DNA of 34,783 bases from Candidatus Acidianus copahuensis (lineage in GTDB: Archaea > Thermoproteota > Thermoprotei_A > Sulfolobales > Sulfolobaceae). Positions 23,481 through 32,326 of this stretch are shown here, piece by piece. How positions within the stretch are numbered: the first letter of the stretch is position 1; every line of letters starts with the position of its first letter. The position numbers and the translations under genes are program-made. The stretch covers positions 1-34,783 of the forward strand of contig NZ_JFZT01000059.1 in the NCBI RefSeq assembly GCF_000632495.1, in the 5' to 3' direction. A model generated the notes under the pieces. That model saw only the letters and a list, made by a program, of their open reading frames with translations, did not search any database and was not told the origin of the DNA.

Positions 23481-23488
23481 ATAAATAT
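23481..23488 (+). promoter_or_regulatory. TATA box of the first SRPBCC-like gene
   Basis: ATAAATAT is centred 25 bases before ATG 23509. Confidence 0.55.
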
Positions 23489-23508
23489 CTATGTTTTGAC
23501 TTCTATAT

Positions 23509-24273
23509 ATGAGTTATGTTCATGAATTAATACTTGGAACAACAAAAAGCCCTTTATTCTACGCTATTTCAGATCCATACAGATTAGTAGGCATGAGTGG
23601 TCACATTAACATTCTGGGAGTATATGATAAGGATAAGAAGAAGTATGTTGTTCCTTCAGAGGCTGAAAACTATGAAAACAAGTACTGGGCTTCACTAATT
23701 TATGAGGATACTTCAGGGAGATTAAACGCTTCAGAAGGATCCTTAGAGCTATCAATTATACCAAATTCGATTGACTATAAATTCAATAGTGAGGATGAGA
23801 AAGTTAAGTTTTCTATAACCTTTACCTTCTATTCGCACGCTTCTGGAAGTAAAATCAATATCATGAGCAAATTTGATGTTAAACCTGGAGTACTTGCAAA
23901 ACCATTTTATGGTTCATTTTCCTCTTTTGCTGAACATATTGTAAAAGGTCATATTGTCCCGTATTTAAATAAATTAATTACATTTGGAATTGAGGTTAAG
24001 GAAATTAAAAGAATTAAAGGAGAATTAACTGAACTGATAGGAGAAATAAAGAATCTTCCAAAAGTTGTTGGAATAATCTCTATAAAAGGGGAAAACTTTA
24101 GTTTTGCCTCCTTTCTAGAAAATGGAGAATTAAAAGAGATGAGACTGCTTTACAATAAGGAATCAATAGTAGGAGGAGATAGTATAGTTAAATTGTTAAG
24201 TATTGGAGGTTCTGCTGAAATGATAGTTTATGAGATTCCTAAGGACGAAATTGTAACAAAAATATTAAAATAA
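23509..24273 (+). CDS. SRPBCC-like protein, copy 1 of a paralogous pair
   Basis: A 254-residue protein. The N-terminal 160 residues look like an SRPBCC/START ligand-binding domain: alternating strands, SDPYRLVGMSGHINILGV, then VKGHIVPYLNKL before the last long helix. The C-terminal 90 residues form a second small alpha/beta domain (KGENFSFASFLENGELKEM). A clear paralogue, of 253 residues, lies at 33702-34463. Shared blocks include DP--GM-GHI-ILG, PNSI-YK, EH-VKGHIVPYL, the I-GEL helix start and the terminal VYEIP-DE--T-IL. SRPBCC proteins bind hydrophobic ligands or act as cyclases or hydroxylase partners. The ligand is unknown. The start is set by a TATA box. Confidence 0.65.
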   Translation: MSYVHELILGTTKSPLFYAISDPYRLVGMSGHINILGVYDKDKKKYVVPSEAENYENKYWASLIYEDTSGRLNASEGSLELSIIPNSIDYKFNSEDEKVKFSITFTFYSHASGSKINIMSKFDVKPGVLAKPFYGSFSSFAEHIVKGHIVPYLNKLITFGIEVKEIKRIKGELTELIGEIKNLPKVVGIISIKGENFSFASFLENGELKEMRLLYNKESIVGGDSIVKLLSIGGSAEMIVYEIPKDEIVTKILK

Positions 24274-24310
24274 TTTAAATTTATTTCTAAATTAGTTGTA
24301 ATATAGCTAA

Positions 24311-24320
24311 GCATTTAAAG
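24311..24320 (+). promoter_or_regulatory. TATA box of the mechanosensitive channel gene
   Basis: GCATTTAAAG is centred 26 bases before ATG 24342. Confidence 0.5.
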
Positions 24321-24341
24321 CTTGATATAAAAATTTCTGTT

Positions 24342-25256
24342 ATGAACGGTTCTAGAAGAATACTGAATAAAGCGTTAGGATTCATAGTTCTTTTAATTGT
24401 AATCCTTATTTCAGCAGCTGCCATTGTATACATTTTATCGCCAATTCTAAAGTTACCTGTCAGCTTTACCCTCATAATCTATTCTATCCTAATTTTAATA
24501 GGAGGAATAATATTAACAAACCTAGTTTCGAAATTAATCAAAAACGAGATTAGCCGGATTTTAGGACAAACAGCTAGCGGTACTTTAAACCTAGGGTTAA
24601 AAACTATCGGATATATCGTTACTATAATAGCAGCCATGTCCATTTTGAAGATAGGTATTACAAGTATTCTGTTTGGTGGAACAGTAACGGGAATTATCGC
24701 AGGCTTAGCCCTTGAGACTCCTCTGTCAAACGTCTTTAGTGGGATATTTCTAATGCTAAGTAGGCCATTCAGTATAGGAGATAGAGTGACAATAAGTACT
24801 TGGCAATATGGTCTTTTGGCACCAACTTATCCTCCTAAGTTCTCCTCAAATGATTTTTTGATACCAGGATATACTGGTAAAATAATTGATATTTCCCTAA
24901 TGTATACGTCTTTACTAACTGATGAAAATGTTCTACTTAAGATACCGAGTAGCATAATGATACAAGCTGCAATATTCGTCCATAACGAGGAATATAGATT
25001 AGTAAGGACAAAATACGAAATACCTAAAACAATAGATCCTGATGAAGCAATACAAGAGATAAAGCTTAGTTTAAAAGGTCTTAATTTTCTTATTGGAGAG
25101 CCTTCTATAAAGGTATTGGACACTTCTCTAACTACTTACGTTATAGCAATAGATGCCTATTGCAAAGGACAGTATGAGGAACCTCCGAGAAGTGAAATAA
25201 TTAAGAACGTAATTAAAACGGTTAATAAGATATCGGACGAGAAAGTTAAAACTTAG
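24342..25256 (+). CDS. MscS-family mechanosensitive channel
   Basis: A 304-residue protein with about four membrane helices: 12-32, 41-62, 85-105 and a glycine/alanine-rich pore helix near 107-130 (GGTVTGIIAGLALETPLSNVFSG). The MscS beta domain follows (RPFSIGDRVTI, then GYTGKIIDISLMYTSL and LLKIPSSIM). Channels of this type open under membrane tension to release solutes after osmotic downshift. An extra loop of about 20 residues (WQYGLLAPTYPPKFSSNDFL) interrupts the beta domain. It is followed 17 bases later by the GH15 gene on the same strand, so they may share a transcript. Confidence 0.88.
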   Translation: MNGSRRILNKALGFIVLLIVILISAAAIVYILSPILKLPVSFTLIIYSILILIGGIILTNLVSKLIKNEISRILGQTASGTLNLGLKTIGYIVTIIAAMSILKIGITSILFGGTVTGIIAGLALETPLSNVFSGIFLMLSRPFSIGDRVTISTWQYGLLAPTYPPKFSSNDFLIPGYTGKIIDISLMYTSLLTDENVLLKIPSSIMIQAAIFVHNEEYRLVRTKYEIPKTIDPDEAIQEIKLSLKGLNFLIGEPSIKVLDTSLTTYVIAIDAYCKGQYEEPPRSEIIKNVIKTVNKISDEKVKT

Positions 25257-25273
25257 AGATTAATATCTTACAT

Positions 25274-27082
25274 GTGACAAGAGAAATAGTTTTAGGTAAT
25301 GGTTCTTTAACAGTTCTTTTAGATCCGCAGTATATGATTAAGGAGCTTTACTATCCATTAAGCACGGATAATCACCTTCATTCTGGAAGATTAGGTGTTT
25401 GGGTCGATGGAAGGTTTTCATGGTTTCATGACTTATCTCCAACTATTTCATATACAGAGGACACAGTAATCTCTAACGCTTATGCAGAGTTTAACGGCGT
25501 AAAATTTCAAATAAATGATGCAGTTGATATGGCATATAACATTCTTCTAAGAAAGGTAAATGTAGTTGGAGAAAGGGAAAGCAGAATATTTTTTCCTTGG
25601 GATTTCCATATAGACGGAACAGAATATGGCGATACGGCTCTCTTTGATCCTTCAATTGACGGTATAATTCACTATAAGAGAGATAAATGGTTCCTCTTTA
25701 CTTGCGATCTTCCTACTTATCAGTATGCAACAGGATACAAAGAAGTAATGGGATATCAAGGCACATGGAAGGATTGTGAAGATGGACAGCTATCAGGTAA
25801 TCCTATTGCCCAGGGATCTGTTGATTCAGCTATGAGTATAAAGTTGGACTCTGGGACAACATTTTACTGTTGGTTAATTGCAGGGGATAGCTATAATGAT
25901 GTGAGAAGGATACATGATTACGTTCAGACTAGAACTCCTGAGAAGCTATTTAAGAGAACGGCCGACTTCTGGAAGGCTTGGATAGTAAAGGCTAAGGATT
26001 ATGATCCCTTCGTTAGAAGAAGTCTTTTGACTATTTCAAGCTCTTGGCAAAAGAACGGAGCAATTCCAGCCTCGCTAGACACTGATATAGCAAGATTCAA
26101 TAAGGATACTTATAACTACGTTTGGCATAGGGATGCAGCTTTTGCTTCGATAGCTCTTTCGTTACTTCATTATGAGGATTACAGTAGAAAATTCTTTGAG
26201 TATTCTGCTCCTCTCCTTTATAAGGGATTCCTATTTCAAAAGTATTCCGTAGACGGAAACTGGGGAAGCTCTTGGCTACCATGGACTACTGGATATATGC
26301 CAATACAAGAAGATGAGACAGCATTACTAATTTATGCATTATGGGTTCACTTTAATACGTTCTATGATGTAGAATTTATCAAGGACTTCTACGCTTCAGT
26401 GGTTAAGAATGCTGGAGATTTCCTTTCCTCATACATCGATGAAAAAACTGGTTTACCTTTACCTTCTTACGATCTATGGGAAGAGAGAAGAGGAATACAC
26501 TTCTTTACATCTGCGGCAGTTTATGCTGGATTAGTTTCTGCAGCCAAATTCGCTGAGTTTTTTGGTGAGCACGATATAAAGGAAAAATACCTTTCTGTTG
26601 CTCAAGGAATACGAAAAGGATTAGATAGTTTCTTTAAGGAAGATCATTTCGCAAGGACCTTAGGCGAAAAGGGGTATGATACAACAATAGATTCCAGTAC
26701 TGTTTTAGGAGCAACTTTGGTTTATGATCCCTTGGATCCTAGAGTTATAAGCAACAGAAAAACAGTGGAGAGTAGGTTAAACGTTAATGGGGGAATAGCT
26801 AGATATGAGAAGGATTGGTATCTAAGACAGGGAGATAGATCAAATCCATGGTTTATAACAACTCTTTGGGTTGCTCAACAACACATAGCTGAGGGAAATA
26901 CAGAGAAGGCTAAACAATACATAGACTGGGTCAGGAGAAATTCCCTTCCTACTGGGATTATACCTGAGCAAATATCTCCGGATTTAAGATCCTATCCTTC
27001 AGTTTCACCCCTAATATGGAGCCACGCTGAGTTAATTAAAACGGAGTACTTCTTAAAGCATGGATTTTCAAAGTTCATCTAA
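25274..27082 (+). CDS. GH15 glucoamylase/trehalase-like glucosidase
   Basis: A 602-residue protein with an N-terminal beta-sandwich (EIVLGNGSLTVLLDPQYMIKEL) and a C-terminal (alpha/alpha)6 barrel typical of family 15. The catalytic acid region is TGYMPIQEDETALLIYALW, and the catalytic base region is PTGIIPEQISP. Conserved YVWHRDAAFASIAL binds substrate at subsite -1. Archaeal GH15 enzymes hydrolyse maltose or starch from the non-reducing end, and some Sulfolobales members are trehalases, so the substrate is open. There is no signal peptide, which suggests a cytoplasmic role in glycogen or trehalose use. The start is GTG 25274. It overlaps the convergent glycosyltransferase gene by 15 bases. 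Confidence 0.9.
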   Translation: MTREIVLGNGSLTVLLDPQYMIKELYYPLSTDNHLHSGRLGVWVDGRFSWFHDLSPTISYTEDTVISNAYAEFNGVKFQINDAVDMAYNILLRKVNVVGERESRIFFPWDFHIDGTEYGDTALFDPSIDGIIHYKRDKWFLFTCDLPTYQYATGYKEVMGYQGTWKDCEDGQLSGNPIAQGSVDSAMSIKLDSGTTFYCWLIAGDSYNDVRRIHDYVQTRTPEKLFKRTADFWKAWIVKAKDYDPFVRRSLLTISSSWQKNGAIPASLDTDIARFNKDTYNYVWHRDAAFASIALSLLHYEDYSRKFFEYSAPLLYKGFLFQKYSVDGNWGSSWLPWTTGYMPIQEDETALLIYALWVHFNTFYDVEFIKDFYASVVKNAGDFLSSYIDEKTGLPLPSYDLWEERRGIHFFTSAAVYAGLVSAAKFAEFFGEHDIKEKYLSVAQGIRKGLDSFFKEDHFARTLGEKGYDTTIDSSTVLGATLVYDPLDPRVISNRKTVESRLNVNGGIARYEKDWYLRQGDRSNPWFITTLWVAQQHIAEGNTEKAKQYIDWVRRNSLPTGIIPEQISPDLRSYPSVSPLIWSHAELIKTEYFLKHGFSKFI

Positions 27083-27988
27083 TTTTTTATTCTTAATCTC
27101 ATACCATAATTTCTGGAGATTTTGCCTGAATTGATTGTAGTTCCAATCTTGCGTTATTCCCTTTAGCGCTAGTTCTAAACCTATTTTTGGTACGCCGTCT
27201 TCCAAAAGATCAATGAACTCTTTAAGTAGTTCCGAGGAAAGACCCATTATTTTATTTACTGCAAAGGGAAAAACATGTTTCTCTAAACAAAGGTATTTTT
27301 CAACAATTGGATCTTGAGTTCTAGATAATGATTCTTCTCCTCCATGCATAACTTCTCCACCTTCAAAAATATAGGAATGGTATCCCTTTTTTGAACCGAT
27401 TAAGGTCAGTGATGTTTCGTTATAACTTCCCCTTAGCGTAAATGTAGGTATAGTAGTTTTATGAAAAACATTCATGTTCAAACTCATATTAACTCCTGAA
27501 ATTGCAACTGATTTTTCTACTTTTTCTGATCTTGGACGTGCGTCAACGGAAAGTCCAGTCACTGTTACAAAAGATGAGTAGTCAGAAAAGAAAGAGCTTA
27601 AAGGTTTCATAAACTTTGTTCCATTAAATCTCTCAAATAGAGCGTTGGGATAATTCTTCCACATCCTTCCTATAACTTTTCCTGAAGCAATGCAAGCATC
27701 AGGATATCTTTCAAAAAAAGAGACATGATCCTCGACCCAGTTTTTACTTGGAATAGCGTCATCATCAGTAAATAAAGCTAAATCTCCGTCAACTTCGCTT
27801 AGAGCTTCATTTATAGCCTCCTCAAAAAGTCCGCCTCTTTGAATAATCTTCCTAACTCCATTTACATTAATGTCCTTTTTGAGAATAACAAGTGTTTCAA
27901 AGTCCTTATATGTCTGTTTCTTTAATGCGCTTATAGTTTCTCTTAAACTCTCTCTAGGTTTAGATGGTATTACAACAGTTACCTTCAT
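27068..27988 (-). CDS. Family 2 glycosyltransferase
   Basis: A 306-residue GT-A enzyme beginning MKVTVVIPSKPRESLRETIS, with the metal-binding DDD of LALFTDDDAIPSKNW (about 94-96) and a later region with GVNMSLN. It lacks membrane helices, so it is cytoplasmic or peripheral. Donor and acceptor sugars are unknown; S-layer glycan or exopolysaccharide synthesis is likely for the family. A TATA-like element at 28011-28020 lies 28 bases before ATG 27988. The gene ends 15 bases inside the GH15 gene, in convergent arrangement. Confidence 0.85.
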   Translation of the reverse strand: MKVTVVIPSKPRESLRETISALKKQTYKDFETLVILKKDINVNGVRKIIQRGGLFEEAINEALSEVDGDLALFTDDDAIPSKNWVEDHVSFFERYPDACIASGKVIGRMWKNYPNALFERFNGTKFMKPLSSFFSDYSSFVTVTGLSVDARPRSEKVEKSVAISGVNMSLNMNVFHKTTIPTFTLRGSYNETSLTLIGSKKGYHSYIFEGGEVMHGGEESLSRTQDPIVEKYLCLEKHVFPFAVNKIMGLSSELLKEFIDLLEDGVPKIGLELALKGITQDWNYNQFRQNLQKLWYEIKNKKLDEL

Positions 27989-28060
27989 AATGTAAAATGT
28001 GTGATCATGCGTAAATTTATCTTTATGTTAAGTTTGGAGGTGAAGAACATACTACTGAAG

Positions 28061-28322
28061 GTAGAGGTGGATAAAACCCTCTTCTGGGAAAAAGTGTTTC
28101 CACATAATTTTTCGTAAAATACGAGTTCAATCACAATAGACTTGGTTAAGTTATAAAATATCTAGAACTAGAGAGAAGCCTGTGAATTTCAAGACTCCCC
28201 TAACTGCTACAAAGTACGAGGTTAATGAAACTCTTCCACAAAGGGAAACCAAGTTACGGTAATGGAAGTTGAGCCTGGAGCATTGAAGTAGAAAGATCGA
28301 CTGAAATACCACTGTAGTTCAC
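28061..28322 (+). mobile_element. Degenerate mobile-element remnant (copy B)
   Basis: This aligns, on the opposite strand, with 10405-10660 over about 250 bases. The protein reading TWLSYKISRTREKPVNFK, then TATKYEVNE, is shared with copy A, after which the copies differ by a one-base shift and new stops. The right edge (28314-28322) is GTAGTTCAC, seen at two other debris ends. The family cannot be named. The region directly precedes the small gene at 28362 and its TATA box begins just beyond the edge. Confidence 0.65.
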
Positions 28323-28330
28323 GTGGTTAA

Positions 28331-28340
28331 TACTTTTAAC
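28331..28340 (+). promoter_or_regulatory. TATA box of the 90-residue gene
   Basis: TACTTTTAAC is centred 26 bases before ATG 28362 and decides that start. Confidence 0.5.
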
Positions 28341-28361
28341 TCTTTACAAATTAAATATTTC

Positions 28362-28634
28362 ATGGCTTGGCTCTCTGCAAGATCTGCTGAAAAAATGGTA
28401 TATGGCCAACTTACAAAGCTTTCCACTGGTAAAACTCTCAGAGTGGAGAGCTTTAAGGGAGACAGGTGGATAGAAGTTAAGAAGATCTCAGAAGATGAAT
28501 TTCTTGTGACTGAAAAGGGATATAATAACGTAACGTTCTCAGTAAACTTACCACAGTTAAGACAAACGCTCAAGAAGATCTTTGAAGATGAGTTTCCTAG
28601 AAGCCACCAGCTAAGGATAACGACAACTTCTTAG
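28362..28634 (+). CDS. Small conserved-looking protein, unknown
   Basis: A 90-residue protein starting MAWLSARSAEKMVYGQLTKL. It has two basic beta-strand pairs (GKTLRVESFKGDRWIEVKKI, EFLVTEKGYNNVTFSV) and a C-terminal helix (LPQLRQTLKKIFEDEF). Small basic folds of this type often bind nucleic acids, but that is a guess. A longer frame from 28323 starts next to the mobile-element remnant and before the TATA box, so ATG 28362 is preferred. It lies 82 bases before the single-strand-binding gene. Confidence 0.65.
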   Translation: MAWLSARSAEKMVYGQLTKLSTGKTLRVESFKGDRWIEVKKISEDEFLVTEKGYNNVTFSVNLPQLRQTLKKIFEDEFPRSHQLRITTTS

Positions 28635-28716
28635 ACCGTTTTTAATTTACTTTCATGGAAAAATAGTCTGCCGAAAATTTTTTAATATACAGAAATAGCT
28701 TAAATGTAGAATAAGA

Positions 28717-29091
28717 ATGAAAGTAGGCGACTTGAAGCCCAGAAGCAATGCTACCTTAACAGTAAAGGTAGTTAGCGCTGGAGAAACAAAAAACGTAACA
28801 AATAGAGATGGTTCAGCTCATAGCGTTGCAGATTTTTTAGTTGGAGATGAAACAGGTTCTATCTTAATGAGTTTGTGGGATGACAATATCGGTAAAGTGA
28901 ACGCTGGTGATGTTATAGATATAACCGATGGTTATGTAAGCGTTGTTAGAGGAAGTATGAGATTAACACTCGGAAGAAACGGAAAAATGCAGAAGAGCGA
29001 TAAAACTATAGATAACGTTAACGCGCAAAATAACTTGTCTAACAAGACAGTTCAAGAGGAAAGAAGGGGCTTCGGAAGAAGAAGGTATTAA
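28717..29091 (+). CDS. ssb: Single-stranded DNA-binding OB-fold protein
   Basis: A 124-residue protein with one OB-fold (MKVGDLKPRSNATLTVKVVS, ADFLVGDETGSILMSLWDDN, AGDVIDITDGYVSVVRGSMRLTLG). A short tail follows, ending in an arginine-rich motif (EERRGFGRRRY). This matches the crenarchaeal SSB family, though it is shorter than the 148-residue Sulfolobus SSB I recall. The usual longer, acidic-ended glycine/arginine tail is missing. It may be the paralogous, shorter SSB of the group. A TATA-like TTTTTAATATA (28678-28688) lies about 33 bases upstream. It probably coats single-stranded DNA in replication or repair. Confidence 0.8.
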   Translation: MKVGDLKPRSNATLTVKVVSAGETKNVTNRDGSAHSVADFLVGDETGSILMSLWDDNIGKVNAGDVIDITDGYVSVVRGSMRLTLGRNGKMQKSDKTIDNVNAQNNLSNKTVQEERRGFGRRRY

Positions 29092-29102
29092 AATTACCTT
29101 GT

Positions 29103-29142
29103 AAGATTATTTATCTTTTTTGTTTTTTATTATGATTATTTT
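29103..29142 (+). terminator. T-rich termination tract after ssb
   Basis: Successive runs (TTATTTATCTTTTTTGTTTTTTATT) follow the ssb stop by about 12 bases, with no hairpin, as usual for archaeal termination. Confidence 0.5.
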
Positions 29143-29250
29143 GTATTTATTTTGTTATGGACATTCAAAACTTAAATTATTTTCGTTTAAGTTAGGTGTA
29201 TTAAAAACGAGAACTTACTTTTGATTACCTTTCCCATTTGTTCTCCAAAA

Positions 29251-30294
29251 TTATGAGAAGTAAATTTTTTCTGCATTTTTAGTTAGAATCATATCCTTTA
29301 CTAATTCCTTATTCTCTACAATTTCCCACTTTTCCATCTCGTCCAATACAACTTGCAATCCTTCAGAAAATAGCTTTGCAGATAGCCAAGCAACTTCAGG
29401 AATTCCAAAGACATCAGAGCCATACATAATTTTGTTTAGAGGTGAGATCTGCATGATCTCTCTTAATACGTCAATTCCACCAGTGGTTGCAAATGGAAAC
29501 ACTTGTGAGAGGTCAATATATACGGACGGAAAGATATAGCTCATCCAAGCTGTTTCCCTATGGTATGGAAAACCTGCATGGACAAAAACTATTTTTCCCT
29601 CATATTTCCTTACTAACTCTGTAAGATAAGATGGCCTAGTCAACTCCAGTTTTATATCTCTATCTCCTACTCCCGTGTGAACTTGAAATGGAACTCCTAA
29701 ATCTTTCGCAATATCCATTGTTTTGCAGAAAAGATAGTCTCTAAATCCCTTGGCTCTTCTACCGTACCATTCTTTACTTTGATCTAGAAAATCCTTTTCT
29801 GCTTTTTCTTTAGAGCACTCCACTTTTAGTCCTGTTCTATAAGCAATAATACTCTTGAAACCAGCATAGTTTTCTTCCTTAACCTTTTTTCTAAGAGTCT
29901 CCTCAAAGATCTCTAAAGCTTTATCAAAAGGTATAGAGAGTAAGCTATCTATTAAGGTTTCTATTCTAAAAAGTAATTTATACTTTATTGGGATAACATC
30001 CTTTTCCCCAAAACCTTCATCTATTACAAATGCGTCAATCTTTGCGTCCTTAAACAGAAACAACTCATAATTTAAAGGATCGTCTCTTATCATCTTATTT
30101 CTAACCTCTAGAAAGTTATTTCCAAGAAGTTTCTTTAATCTGTTCCTAAGTAAAAGGTAAAATGGTCTCCAACTGTTCATTTCTAGAACATCTGCATTTA
30201 TCTCCCCCTCTCTCCAAGATTCGGAAGAGGCCATCATAAATTCCTTCTCGCTTAAAACCTTCGCTGAAAACCAGTGGGCATGGGTGTCAATCAT
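29251..30294 (-). CDS. Amidohydrolase, FluG N-terminal-domain type
   Basis: A 347-residue TIM-barrel protein of the amidohydrolase_2 family. It has the metal-binding DTHAHWF at 3-9, FQVHTGVGD in the middle, VFVHAGFPYHRE, and YGSDVFGIPEVAW near the C-terminus, with the last metal aspartate. It follows the glutamine-synthetase-like gene with a four-base ATGA overlap. In fungal FluG and plant NodGS proteins an amidohydrolase like this is fused to a glutamine-synthetase domain. Here the same two parts are separate genes. The reaction is not known; hydrolysis of a gamma-glutamyl or related amide is plausible. Confidence 0.75.
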   Translation of the reverse strand: MIDTHAHWFSAKVLSEKEFMMASSESWREGEINADVLEMNSWRPFYLLLRNRLKKLLGNNFLEVRNKMIRDDPLNYELFLFKDAKIDAFVIDEGFGEKDVIPIKYKLLFRIETLIDSLLSIPFDKALEIFEETLRKKVKEENYAGFKSIIAYRTGLKVECSKEKAEKDFLDQSKEWYGRRAKGFRDYLFCKTMDIAKDLGVPFQVHTGVGDRDIKLELTRPSYLTELVRKYEGKIVFVHAGFPYHRETAWMSYIFPSVYIDLSQVFPFATTGGIDVLREIMQISPLNKIMYGSDVFGIPEVAWLSAKLFSEGLQVVLDEMEKWEIVENKELVKDMILTKNAEKIYFS

Positions 30295-31592
30295 ATATCA
30301 TGATACACCTCATATTCCCAATCACTAACATAGCTCTCATATTCCTCAACTTCTGCCATCTTTACATTTATGAATTCGTCTACTATATTTCCTAGTTTTT
30401 CTCTAAGTCTAAAATCCTTTCTAAGTTCTTGTAGTGCTTCTCTCAAGTTTCTAGGCAAGTCCTCAATATCCCTTCTTTGGTATGCGTTCTCATTAACCGG
30501 ATTTGGCGGCTTTAGTCCTCTTTCTATTCCATCTAGTCCTGCCATTATAAAAGCTGACGTTAGTAGATAAGGATTGACTGATGGATCCGGAACTCTAAAT
30601 TCAACTCTCCTATCCACTGAGGTTAAGTTAGGGTAAGGGGTAGGAACTCTGAGCATTGCAGACTTGTTATTAGATCCATATGCAATTTTTGTTGGAGCCC
30701 AAGAAGAAGGAACAAGCCTTTTATATGAGTTTATTGTCGGAGCGGATATAGCAGTTAGAGCCTTTGCATGATCTATTATTCCTGCTATGAAATTATATGC
30801 TAATTCACTTAGGCCTAATGAATCACTCTGAGAGTAAAAAGAGTTTGATTCTCCTTTCCAAAAGCTAAGGTTTAAATGAAGCCCAGAACCAGCGAGCTTA
30901 TTGAACGGTTTTGGCATAAAGTTTACATAAACCCCGTATTTCGAGGCGATCTTTTTGGCAGCTTGTTTAATGGTCACAAACTCATCGCTACTCTTCAGAG
31001 GATCTTTATGAAGAGGATCTATTTCATATTGCCCTGGTCCATACTCCTTTATTACTCTAAGAACATCAATTCCATTAGAACTTAAGGATTTTGTTAAATC
31101 TAAGATTACCGGATTTGCGTTAAAGGCAGTAGGATCAAAGCATTTTGCTTCATCCATTGGTTTCCCGTCTTTAACTAGGTAAAATTCAACCTCGAACGAA
31201 CTCTTTACATCGTATCCAAACTCATCTCTTACCTTTTCTATAACCCTTTTCAATAGGCTTCTGGGGTCATATTCCCAAGGTAATCCTTTGTTATAAAGAT
31301 CGCACATAACCATTGCAACAGGAGGGAAAACTGATACAGAATCCACGTCGGGTATAAGAAAGACATCATCATCATGAGGCCCAAATGAACCAAAAGGAGA
31401 AATTGAATCCATCGGAGTAAAACTCATCATTGCCTTTGTTAGACCTATTCCAGACTTAACCATCTCATCAACGTAATCTACATAAGCCCCCTTTGATCTG
31501 ATACGGCCATCCAGTCCTACCCACACAAAGTTAAGTAGTTCTACATTCTTATCTTTTAGAGTTTGTTCAAGCGACACATTATATTTTCTCAC
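30291..31592 (-). CDS. Glutamine-synthetase-like ligase
   Basis: A 433-residue protein with both GS domains. Ligand residues lie in SSFEVEFYLV, GQYEIDPLH and GSGLHLNLSFW. The NSYKRLVP...PTKIAYGSNNKSAMLRVP segment and RRVEFRVPDPSVNPYLLTSAF complete the active site. It differs from a typical glnA, so a gamma-glutamyl ligase with another amine, as in the GlnA-like and FluG groups, is likely. It is translated with the downstream amidohydrolase. GTG 31592 gives the start listed. A TATA-like TATTTATTTT (about 31599-31608) is only about 11 bases upstream, so in-frame GTG 31577 (428 residues), about 26 bases from it, may be the true start. Confidence 0.82.
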   Translation of the reverse strand: MRKYNVSLEQTLKDKNVELLNFVWVGLDGRIRSKGAYVDYVDEMVKSGIGLTKAMMSFTPMDSISPFGSFGPHDDDVFLIPDVDSVSVFPPVAMVMCDLYNKGLPWEYDPRSLLKRVIEKVRDEFGYDVKSSFEVEFYLVKDGKPMDEAKCFDPTAFNANPVILDLTKSLSSNGIDVLRVIKEYGPGQYEIDPLHKDPLKSSDEFVTIKQAAKKIASKYGVYVNFMPKPFNKLAGSGLHLNLSFWKGESNSFYSQSDSLGLSELAYNFIAGIIDHAKALTAISAPTINSYKRLVPSSWAPTKIAYGSNNKSAMLRVPTPYPNLTSVDRRVEFRVPDPSVNPYLLTSAFIMAGLDGIERGLKPPNPVNENAYQRRDIEDLPRNLREALQELRKDFRLREKLGNIVDEFINVKMAEVEEYESYVSDWEYEVYHDI

Positions 31593-31609
31593 AGAGAAAA
31601 TAAATACCT

Positions 31610-32295
31610 TTAGGATAACGCATTACGAATCCTTTACCCTTTGATAAGAAATAGATCAGTGAGCTACTCTCCCTTGAAGTCCCTTAGATGATAGAGGTGC
31701 AGGATTTTGAACTCCTTTATCTTTATCCTCTAATTTCGAATTGTTTTATAGGTAAAGGAAAGAAGTCGTATTCGTACTTTTTTCCTTTGGAAAATTTGCT
31801 TGTCTCTCTAGGAATCTCTATAGCGATTCAAAAATGCTGTAGGAATTTTCGTACTACTTGAGAATAGAGTTTTGATGTTCTTTCCCCTGTCTAAGATAAG
31901 TCCATCTGTCCTACCTCTGTCTTGCTTAATCCCTTTCCATTTCGTTCATAGAAGCAGATTGGTTCCCACCGCAGTGTGTTATATATCTTACACGCTAACT
32001 GGGCTTTTAACGCTCCTGAAATTGAATCGTTAGCATAAGATCTAAAACGGGATACTGCAGTGGGTATCTTGTTAAATGGATAAGCATCGAATAATCAAAG
32101 AAGTTTTGTATTCATACTTTTCATCTCCGCTCTAAGGGTTAGGTTTTCAATTATAAGGAGGCTATCTATCCCTACTCTACGACAATCCTTAGATCCTTTA
32201 TCCTCAAAGAGATAAAACTCTTTAACAACAAAAATTAAAACATTGAGTTAAAAGATAAATGTCTCTATTTTTACTTAATAAAACGTTTAACAACA
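31610..32295 (-). mobile_element. Decayed transposase-like gene remnant
   Basis: No intact gene in about 690 bases. Read leftward, open fragments in different frames line up like one broken protein. The first is a 64-codon stretch around FDAYPFNKIPTAVSRFRS and KAQLACKIYNTLRWEPICFY. Then come VVRKFLQHF, ETSKFSKGKKYEYDFFPLPI and KEFKILHLYHLRDFKGE, separated by stops and shifts. The style fits a transposase, but I cannot name the family. Confidence 0.5.
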
Positions 32296-32326
32296 AACTT
32301 TTACACTCTCTAAATAGTCTATATAT

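Noticed and set aside
30370..30570. Plus-strand frame inside the glutamine-synthetase-like gene
   Set aside because: Shadow of the conserved RRVEFRVPDP region on the minus strand.
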